From a virus: a stretch of 30,722 bases of DNA. Positions 1 to 3,909 of this stretch are shown here, piece by piece (the stretch's first letter is position 1; every line of letters begins with the position of its first letter). The notes under the pieces are model-generated. The model was not told the DNA's origin, did not search any database, and saw nothing but the letters and a program-made list of their open reading frames with translations. The stretch covers positions 1-30,722 of the IMG/VR virus record IMGVR_UViG_3300030419_002340, one strand, 5' to 3'. The translations under genes were made by a program, and so were the position numbers.

Positions 1-335
1 ATGTTCTTGAGATGCTGCACGCTCTGGAGATCCCCTGAGTCATGCCACCTGAACCAGCTGTGCCCGTGCCTGAGTTTTGAATTAATTTGTACAGTCATAG
101 CCGCCGTCCACTGTGGATGAACCAGACTGTCCAGCCTGCGTTGCATTGCGTCTTTCACATTCTGGAACCTGTACCGGCCCTTCAACGCGTAACAGCCAGC
201 GCATGTGCTGCCTGGTATCTGGGCCAGCTTAGCGCCTGTCTGACAGCGAGCCGCGGGCAGGTTGTAACTGAACCCCGGCATCTTAGAAGGCTTAGACAGG
301 CCCCCGGTTATTGCTTCAGCTTCTGAGACTTTCAT
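1..335 (-). CDS. Gp88-family phage protein, partial (runs off left edge)
   Basis: This leftward frame stays open from an ATG at 335 to the window edge, giving 111 residues of the N-terminal part. By eye it matches the mycobacteriophage Gp88-like family. The opening has MPGFSYNLPA (19-28), then Cys31, then a CAGCYALKGRYRF block (45-57) with a C-x2-C pair, a QRRL helix (65-68), and FRWHDSGDLQS (95-105). I know no biochemical function for the family; the spaced cysteines suggest metal or cluster binding, which is inference. The ATG overlaps the stop of the upstream 29-aa gene in a TAATG, so the two are translationally coupled and share the promoter at 450-478. Codons are richer in G and C (CTG, GGC, GCG) than in the late genes, which may indicate a different origin. 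The C-terminal part is outside the window. Confidence 0.8.
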   Translation of the reverse strand, partial: MKVSEAEAITGGLSKPSKMPGFSYNLPAARCQTGAKLAQIPGSTCAGCYALKGRYRFQNVKDAMQRRLDSLVHPQWTAAMTVQINSKLRHGHSWFRWHDSGDLQSVQHLKN

Positions 336-424
336 TATTTCTTTCTAGGCTTCATGTCTTCTTTCACCAGAGCTATTAATTCTTCTAATGCTTTAGCGAT
401 TCTTTTTAATGTTTTAGTATCCAT
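335..424 (-). CDS. 29-aa amphipathic helical peptide, coupled to Gp88-family gene
   Basis: This is a short leftward frame of 29 codons plus stop, beginning MDTKTLKRIAKALEELIALV and ending in KPRKK. It is preceded by AGAAAGGAAAA, the same ribosome-binding leader seen before the other early genes in this window. It has a strong sigma70-type promoter 26 bases upstream, and its stop overlaps the start of the Gp88-family gene by one base. The sequence predicts a single amphipathic helix with a basic tail. I do not recognise the family. The promoter, ribosome-binding site and overlap together argue that it is translated, either for its own function or as a leader that loads ribosomes onto the next gene. 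Confidence 0.65.
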   Translation of the reverse strand: MDTKTLKRIAKALEELIALVKEDMKPRKK

Positions 425-443
425 ATTTTTCCTTTCTGATTTA

Positions 444-478
444 TATCCCATATTACCCCAGATTAACTAAGCTGTCAA
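444..478 (-). promoter_or_regulatory. Leftward promoter P1 with TATGGGATA box
   Basis: Read on the minus strand, TTGACA (478-473) is followed by a 17-base spacer and TAATAT (455-450). TATGGGATA (452-444) overlaps the -10 and runs downstream. The arrangement matches four other promoters in the window. It points at the 29-aa and Gp88-family genes. A protein on the box would overlap the RNA polymerase footprint, so repression is the simplest inference. Confidence 0.75.
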
Positions 479-490
479 CAGCCCTGTTCC

Positions 491-539
491 ACTTGTTGCT
501 TGCGGCTTGTCGCTTGTAGCTTGTAGCTTTTAGCTTCTT
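491..539. repeat. Seven-copy degenerate heptanucleotide repeat
   Basis: Seven consecutive 7-base units occur: acttgtt, gcttgcg, gcttgtc, gcttgta, gcttgta, gctttta, gcttctt. The consensus on the plus strand is GCTTGTA. The array lies 13 bases upstream of the -35 of P1 (minus-strand view) and downstream of the 68-aa gene. Because 7 is not a multiple of 3, it encodes no peptide repeat. Its role is unknown; possibilities are slipped-strand growth, a protein-binding array or a curved upstream element. Confidence 0.8.
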
Positions 540-546
540 TTTTTTA

Positions 547-582
547 CCGGAGCTCGCGGTCCTTCGGACCGCTCGCTCTCGG
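547..582. terminator. Long GC-rich hairpin downstream of the 68-aa gene
   Basis: The core stem GCGGTCC (556-562) pairs with GGACCGC (566-572) around TTC. GAGC (550-553) with GCTC (575-578) extends it past a 2x2 internal loop, and CCG/CGG closes the base. It lies 26 bases beyond the stop of the leftward 68-aa gene. On that strand it is followed by A residues instead of T, so it is not a canonical intrinsic terminator. It may act as a transcript-end or processing structure. Confidence 0.4.
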
Positions 583-607
583 TTCATAACAGACATAGAT
601 TTATGAA

Positions 608-814
608 TCATTTATTTTCTTTCATGTGTTTTACATAATCAATAAGGCTAATTCTTGGCGCCTGCAGCTTGAAGCTTTTCTTTCCTTTAAAAATTTTCAT
701 TTTAACATACCTGTCCCAGGGCTTTAAGCTTAAGGCCAGATCTATACAAAGCGCTTGCAGCTGTCCACTGTTAGCTCCGTCGACCTTCAATGTTATCGTA
801 TCTTCTTTTTTCAT
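608..814 (-). CDS. 68-aa basic protein of unknown function, downstream of structured array
   Basis: This is a leftward gene of 68 residues starting MKKEDTITLKVDG and ending YVKHMKENK. I chose the start at 814 because AAGGAAAGG lies four bases upstream. The in-frame ATG seven codons earlier falls across that ribosome-binding site and has none of its own. The protein is lysine-rich with a mixed alternating pattern (TITLKVDGA, KMKIFKGKKSFKLQ) that suggests a small alpha/beta domain. It has no signal peptide or membrane segment, and I do not recognise a family. The array of stems at 830-1261 ends three bases before its ribosome-binding site, so translation could be controlled by that RNA. The probable promoter is the leftward one at 1482-1510, with the 24-aa peptide gene first in the unit. 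Confidence 0.7.
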   Translation of the reverse strand: MKKEDTITLKVDGANSGQLQALCIDLALSLKPWDRYVKMKIFKGKKSFKLQAPRISLIDYVKHMKENK

Positions 815-829
815 ATTTCCTTTCCTTAT

Positions 830-1261
830 GGTCAAGCGGAATGCGTCTCATGCCAAAAGGCGGGCCGCACCCAGCACTCGACCCCAGATCGGCGGTGGCC
901 ACTCCCTTCCGTCTACTCTAATGAAGCTTTCGCTCTTCAAGTGAGAGTTTGGTTGTTCTTGTCGCCGATCAGGGCTCAAGTGGTCAAGCATCTTATGGCA
1001 AACAGATTTCTCTGGCTGGACATTCCAACGCCATTTACAACATACTTGACCTCAGGTCTCCCTGTCGCGCAACTTTTGTTCGCTACGACACACGCCTGCA
1101 GGTTAGCAGGGAGACCCAAGCTCAAGTTTGGTCAAGCACGATTTATGCTACACGAACCTACGCGTATAGGCTGGTGGTGTAGCCACGAAACTTGACCCCA
1201 GGTCAGAGCTGGAACTTTTTTACCTTGGCATTTTTCATCCAAACCAGGTCTCTAACCAGGG
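830..1261 (-). ncRNA. Tandem array of six alternating stems, three ~146-nt units (candidate leader RNA)
   Basis: No convincing gene lies here. Three copies of GGTCAAG (830, 982, 1130) alternate with three of CTTGACC or CTCGACC (877, 1045, 1191) and pair as 7-bp stems. Between them lie longer stems: 883-894 with 963-974 (11 of 12 paired), 1055-1064 with 1107-1116 (10 of 10), and 1197-1212 with 1244-1261 (14 pairs, imperfect). Nested inner stems include GCTACAC (1147) with GTGTAGC (1177), and ATGGC (995) with GCCAT (1030). GGGCTCAAGT or GCTCAAGT recurs at 972, 1120 and 1259. Two plus-strand A-C mismatches (834/879 and 1204/1254) become G-U pairs on the minus strand, which favours a leftward RNA. 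The array ends just before the ribosome-binding site of the 68-aa gene. The repeated architecture is seen directly; a functional RNA is inferred. Confidence 0.55.
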
Positions 1262-1294
1262 CTCAAGTTTGCTGTCGTAGGCGAGGATTTTATT

Positions 1295-1316
1295 GTAATT
1301 TGATGCATCAAGTTAC
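1295..1316. promoter_or_regulatory. 22-bp near-perfect palindrome
   Basis: TTGATGCATCAA (1300-1311) is a perfect 12-bp palindrome. It is flanked by GTAA and TTAC arms with a single non-complementary pair between them, so the full symmetric element spans 22 bp. It lies between the array and the 24-aa peptide gene. It may be a protein-binding site or a replication element; nothing in the sequence decides between them. Confidence 0.5.
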
Positions 1317-1377
1317 AAGCCCAGCTATATCAAGCTCACGACCTAGGATTTAGTCCCTCAAGGAGACCAGCAAAAAC

Positions 1378-1452
1378 TTATTCCCAAGGACACATAAATA
1401 AGAACCCAATATGGACTAATATTAACATTACAATCCAAAATGTGAAACTCAT
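1378..1452 (-). CDS. 24-aa single-pass membrane peptide
   Basis: This leftward frame encodes 24 residues: MSFTFWIVMLILVHIGF followed by LFMCPWE. Nearly the whole peptide is a hydrophobic helix (about residues 3-20), so it would sit in the host inner membrane. It is preceded by AAGAAAGGAAAT, the leader of the other early genes, though the spacing to the ATG is on the long side. A perfect TTGACA-N17-TATATT promoter lies 30 bases upstream on the same strand. I do not recognise a family. Peptides like this can be small membrane regulators, toxins or leader peptides. Its position ahead of the structured array and the 68-aa gene makes a leader role possible. The promoter and composition argue that it is real. 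Confidence 0.5.
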   Translation of the reverse strand: MSFTFWIVMLILVHIGFLFMCPWE

Positions 1453-1476
1453 TAAAATATTTCCTTTCTTTTCATA

Positions 1477-1505
1477 TTGACAATATAATCACTATGGGAT
1501 ATTAT
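1477..1505 (+). promoter_or_regulatory. Rightward promoter P3 with TATGGGATA box
   Basis: TTGACA (1477-1482), a 17-base spacer and TATTAT (1500-1505) match the sigma70 consensus closely. TATGGGATA (1493-1501) overlaps the -10. The promoter drives the 328-aa gene at 1542. It faces P2 across the same box, an arrangement that suits an exclusive directional switch. Confidence 0.78.
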
Positions 1506-1510
1506 GTCAA
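1482..1510 (-). promoter_or_regulatory. Leftward promoter P2, overlapping P3
   Basis: On the minus strand TTGACA (1510-1505) is followed by a 17-base spacer and TATATT (1487-1482). The TATCCCATA box (1501-1493) sits inside the spacer. It occupies almost the same DNA as the rightward promoter P3, so polymerase can bind in only one direction at a time. It would transcribe the 24-aa peptide, the array and the 68-aa gene. Confidence 0.7.
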
Positions 1511-1541
1511 GTAATAAAAACAACAAACATAGAAAGGATAT

Positions 1542-2528
1542 ATGGCAAGGATAAGACTAAATCAAGAGTATCGTAATAAGATAGCAAATAAATTGCGAGT
1601 ACACTTGGAACAAGAAAACACGCAAGAGAAAGAGAAGTATCTACAAAGTAGAGAAGCTCTTAAACCTCTACAAGATAAGACTTGGCAATTAGCTAGTGAA
1701 ATCATTAGACGACACTACACGCCTGAAGATGTAGAGATGGCAAGACACTTACAGAATAAATTTGATAATGTGCAGACTATTGCAAAAGATAGTTGTTTTC
1801 ATTTTTATTATGATGGTGTTAATGAGAAAGGCGAACCAACACAAATTACCAAACACTTTGACTTCAAACTAGATGGTAGAGTTGATGGTACTGATGATGG
1901 TGGTTATCATAGAACAAGTAGTGATAGCAAACACGAATTTGCTTACGCTTACTATCGTGATGAGCTGAAAGGACAAGAGGGTTGTAATCCTGATATAAAT
2001 ATAGAAATGGAAAACAAAGACCAAAATCCTCATTGGACTAAAATGTCAGACGCAAATAATAAGTATTTAGGATTTACTAAATACGATAATACCAAAGACA
2101 ATCTTACTTCCCACGCAAGACAATGGGACAAAGACTTTGAGATTGATCTAATTGGTAGAGAGTATTGTAGAGATAGAGCAATCGCTTGTGATAAAAGAGA
2201 ATACGATATTCTTATTGCGTGGCAATCAGCAAAAGGTCAGTTGATACAATGTCATTATGCGTGGATTAAATCTGTACTTAACCAAGTGAAAGAAATTAAA
2301 CTTGGATTAAAAGGATATAAATACCTAGACGAGGCAATAGAATTGTCTAACGAACTAGGTTGTCCTATTACAGACGCAGAAATCATTAGAGTAAATTCTA
2401 GTGGCTTAACGATCTATAATCCTAAAAATCTTGCTGAAAGAGTTAAATCAATGAAGAATAAATCTATCAGTAGAGAAGATAAGATCGCTATGTGGAAGAA
2501 AGAAATGGCAGAAAGAAATCAAGTTTAA
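1542..2528 (+). CDS. 328-aa early protein of unknown function
   Basis: This is the first rightward gene, preceded by AGAAAGGATAT placed ideally for the ATG, about 25 bases beyond the predicted start site of P3. It is a soluble, charged protein with no signal peptide or membrane segment. The N-terminal ~75 residues are a long charged helix (RNKIANKLRVHLEQENTQEK). The middle is polar and rich in Asp, Tyr and His, with a DGRVDGTDDGGYHRTSSDS stretch. The C-terminal region looks helical and ends in a basic tail. The opening RIRLNQEYRNKI loosely recalls proteins annotated as nucleotide-modification-associated (Nmad5-like); I hold that weakly. Expression from an early-type promoter suggests host takeover or DNA metabolism, not virion structure. 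Confidence 0.75.
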   Translation: MARIRLNQEYRNKIANKLRVHLEQENTQEKEKYLQSREALKPLQDKTWQLASEIIRRHYTPEDVEMARHLQNKFDNVQTIAKDSCFHFYYDGVNEKGEPTQITKHFDFKLDGRVDGTDDGGYHRTSSDSKHEFAYAYYRDELKGQEGCNPDINIEMENKDQNPHWTKMSDANNKYLGFTKYDNTKDNLTSHARQWDKDFEIDLIGREYCRDRAIACDKREYDILIAWQSAKGQLIQCHYAWIKSVLNQVKEIKLGLKGYKYLDEAIELSNELGCPITDAEIIRVNSSGLTIYNPKNLAERVKSMKNKSISREDKIAMWKKEMAERNQV

Positions 2529-2532
2529 ACAC

Positions 2533-2561
2533 TTGACAATATGTATGGGATAGTATAATAT
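2533..2561 (+). promoter_or_regulatory. Rightward promoter P4
   Basis: TTGACA (2533-2538), a 17-base spacer and TAATAT (2556-2561) form the promoter; a consensus TATAAT at 2554-2559 with 15-base spacing is an alternative. The shared box is present here as a complete inverted repeat covering the -10. It serves the coupled pair at 2586 and 2837. Confidence 0.78.
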
Positions 2562-2568
2562 CCCATAC
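2543..2568. promoter_or_regulatory. Perfect 10-bp inverted-repeat operator in P4
   Basis: GTATGGGATA (2543-2552) and its exact reverse complement TATCCCATAC (2559-2568) are separated by GTATAA. This is the full symmetric form of the half-site found at the other early promoters. The half-site centres lie 16 bp apart, about one and a half helical turns. A dimeric repressor here would cover the -10 and block transcription; the protein itself is not visible in this window. Confidence 0.7.
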
Positions 2569-2585
2569 ATAACAGAAAGGATAAT

Positions 2586-2837
2586 ATGACACACGAAACA
2601 CAATTAAGTAAAATACCAAGTAGGTTTAAAATAACTTATTACGCAGACAAGTACGCAAAATTTATAGAGAGACGAGGTGCGTGGTTCAAACCAAATACAG
2701 ATATAACTGGAAAATGTTTTATGTCTAACAAAGGACAAATTTGTTTTGTCTATTGGGATATGGACGCAACACCTGACGCAAATGGCAATCAATGGCGTAT
2801 GGCTAAAAACCCATTTAGAGTAGAGGCAATAATTTAA
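2586..2837 (+). CDS. 83-aa early protein of unknown function
   Basis: This small soluble protein has 83 residues and a clear AGAAAGGATAAT leader. It is rich in aromatic residues (FKITYYADKYAKFIERRGAWF, ICFVYWDMDA, QWRMAKNPF) with a probable mostly-beta core around residues 40-80. I do not recognise a family. It is the first gene after promoter P4. Its stop overlaps the start of the 111-aa gene by one base (TAATG), so the two are co-translated and may act together. A cysteine pair (residues 44 and 53) is too sparse to call a metal site. Confidence 0.72.
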   Translation: MTHETQLSKIPSRFKITYYADKYAKFIERRGAWFKPNTDITGKCFMSNKGQICFVYWDMDATPDANGNQWRMAKNPFRVEAII

Positions 2838-3172
2838 TGTATTGTCAGAATAGATTATGTCATTACAATAATACTATTGATAGGTTAAGGGCGAAAAAAT
2901 CGCCCAAACCTTATTATGTAAATAGAACCGCGAAAAGATATTTCCATATGTTTTGTAGTCAAGGTTGTTTATATGAATACTTTGAAATGTACAAAGACAG
3001 AATATTACGAGCGATTGGCGAACAAGGTAAAAGAACAAGATTTGAAACAGACCCAACGCCTAGCGAGGCTTTTATAAACTCCCCTGAATATAATCTTACT
3101 GTGGACCAAGGTTATTACGAGGCACGACAAAGGTTCTATGAAACGTGGATAAGTAACAACATTGGGGATTGA
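2837..3172 (+). CDS. 111-aa putative zinc-binding protein
   Basis: The protein has a C-x4-C pair at the extreme N terminus (Cys3 and Cys8) and a second pair in FCSQGCLYEYFEMY at about residues 39-44. This arrangement resembles FCS/MYM-type small zinc fingers, in which the phrase FCS precedes the second pair. The intervening residues are basic (RLRAKKSPKPYYVNRTAKRYF), compatible with nucleic-acid binding. The C-terminal half is charged and helical, ending in WISNNIGD. It is translationally coupled to the 83-aa gene and ends just before promoter P5, whose -35 overlaps its last codons. The zinc fold is inferred from the cysteine pattern; the target is unknown. Confidence 0.7.
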   Translation: MYCQNRLCHYNNTIDRLRAKKSPKPYYVNRTAKRYFHMFCSQGCLYEYFEMYKDRILRAIGEQGKRTRFETDPTPSEAFINSPEYNLTVDQGYYEARQRFYETWISNNIGD

Positions 3173-3205
3173 CAAGACAGAATAAATTTAATAGAATATC
3201 CCATA
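3169..3205 (+). promoter_or_regulatory. Rightward promoter P5 with TATCCCATA box
   Basis: TTGACA (3169-3174), a 17-base spacer and TAGAAT (3192-3197) are followed by the half-site TATCCCATA (3197-3205), which covers the expected start-site region. The promoter serves the 84-aa gene at 3221. Its -35 lies inside the end of the preceding coding region. Confidence 0.73.
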
Positions 3206-3220
3206 TAACAGAAAGGATAT

Positions 3221-3475
3221 ATGAAACCAAAAAACCTAGCAGAGACAATAGACAACCAGGACTATACAAGAAGAAATAGATTTACAGGTGAAGCTATTGA
3301 ACTAACAAAAGAGGAAGCAAAGAAGCACGATGAGATCTTCTACCACGAGGCATTGGCTACACTAGAAGATAAACAATTAGGAACTGGTGCCAGCAAGCAT
3401 TGGCAAGAGATGAGAAATAGATTGAGCTGGTTTATGAAACATAATGCGAAAGCATATATGGTTTTATTAGATTAA
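3221..3475 (+). CDS. 84-aa conserved-looking early protein of unknown function
   Basis: The gene has its own promoter and an ideal AGAAAGGATAT leader, and a strong hairpin follows nine bases after its stop. It is therefore a complete single-gene transcription unit. The product is soluble and helical. It opens NLAETIDNQDYTRRNRFTGE, continues with a charged helix rich in Glu and Lys (about residues 29-50), and ends NAKAYMVLLD. It resembles small hypothetical proteins I associate with marine phages, but I cannot name a function. Being transcribed alone from an operator-bearing promoter suggests a regulatory or host-interaction role; this is inference. Confidence 0.72.
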   Translation: MKPKNLAETIDNQDYTRRNRFTGEAIELTKEEAKKHDEIFYHEALATLEDKQLGTGASKHWQEMRNRLSWFMKHNAKAYMVLLD

Positions 3476-3483
3476 ATAGTTAA

Positions 3484-3514
3484 ACAATAAGCGCCCCTTC
3501 GGGGCGCTTATTGT
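3484..3514 (+). terminator. Strong hairpin terminator closing the early block
   Basis: A perfect 14-bp stem (3484-3497 with 3501-3514) has a GC-rich top, GCGCCCC around TTC, and an AT-rich base. No long T-run follows on the plus strand, only TTATTGTG within and after the stem. Symmetry would allow action in both directions. It separates the early unit from the terminase region. Confidence 0.72.
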
Positions 3515-3566
3515 GTGTCAAGAATAATCATACATTGTGGTAATTATATCACGACCAAAATGGGTC

Positions 3567-3609
3567 GCGGCCTTCGGCCGCTAAGCTTGCCTCCCGCCCT
3601 AGGGTGGGA
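3567..3609. other. Two further GC-rich hairpins before terminase
   Basis: GCGGCC (3567-3572) pairs with GGCCGC (3576-3581) around TTC. A second hairpin pairs 3592-3598 with 3603-3609 with one G-T pair. They stand out from the AT-rich surroundings. With the 14-bp hairpin upstream they give three stems in the 277 bases between the 84-aa gene and terminase. I see no gene in this gap. Confidence 0.5.
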
Positions 3610-3679
3610 ATTAATAGAGGTACCAAGACCATTTATGAATTTGAAATCACATATACATTGATAATACTTAAACAGAAAA

Positions 3680-3909
3680 GGGGTCCCACTGCTTTCCCCC
3701 TGTATACCTTGATTTACACTTAAACATGCTATAAATTCATTATGGGTCCCATATGAACATAGAAGAGATAAAAAAATTACCACCAGACGCCAGACGTGAG
3801 TACATGAAGTACGCTATTAAGTTAGCGGAAAAGAAAAAGGGGTCCCGAGTTAAATCTGATTTTCTAGCTTTTGTAAAACATGTTTGGCCAGAATTTATAG
3901 AGGGGTCCC
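3680..3909. repeat. Four copies of GGGTCCC around the terminase start
   Basis: GGGGTCCC occurs at 3680-3687, 3839-3846 and 3902-3909, and GGGTCCC at 3744-3750. The spacing is about 64, 95 and 63 bases. Two copies lie inside the terminase coding region and two upstream. The repeat is GC-rich in an AT-rich background and I did not notice it elsewhere in the window. A packaging-initiation (pac) or regulatory site is possible. Confidence 0.55.
3741..3753. promoter_or_regulatory. Compact TATGGG-T-CCCATA palindrome at the terminase start codon
   Basis: TATGGG and CCCATA flank a single T, and the last A is the first base of the terminase ATG. The halves share TATGGG/CCCATA with the early operator box, but without the GTATAA spacer. 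No good ribosome-binding site precedes this ATG, so the element may also shape translation. Whether the early regulator recognises it is unknown. Confidence 0.45.

Noticed and set aside
87-326. Rightward 79-aa open frame
   Set aside because: It lies opposite the Gp88-family gene, which has recognised motifs and a coupled start. No ribosome-binding site precedes this frame.
453-596. Leftward 47-aa basic frame through the hairpin and heptamer array
   Set aside because: It has no ribosome-binding site, ends inside promoter P1, and is built from the hairpin and the repeat.
755-1195. Rightward 146-aa and other frames across the array
   Set aside because: It overlaps the 68-aa gene and the inverted repeats, has no ribosome-binding site, and its composition looks random. 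The array explains the base pattern better.
982-1197. Units of the array as tRNAs
   Set aside because: The 7-bp outer stem and a following CCA-like CCCA at 1197 recall an acceptor stem, but there is no D-arm, anticodon arm or T-arm arrangement, and inner stems do not fit cloverleaf lengths.
830-1261. CRISPR array
   Set aside because: The recurring elements are short, alternate in orientation and lie at unequal spacing. There are no identical repeats with uniform spacers.
3544-3783. Leftward 79-aa frame before terminase
   Set aside because: It runs through GC-rich hairpins and the terminase start, has no ribosome-binding site, and the composition is not protein-like.
3753-3806. Terminase starting at codon 18
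   Set aside because: The ATG at codon 18 has no better ribosome-binding site, and the N-terminal helix from the first ATG is plausible for the family, so I kept the longer form with some doubt.
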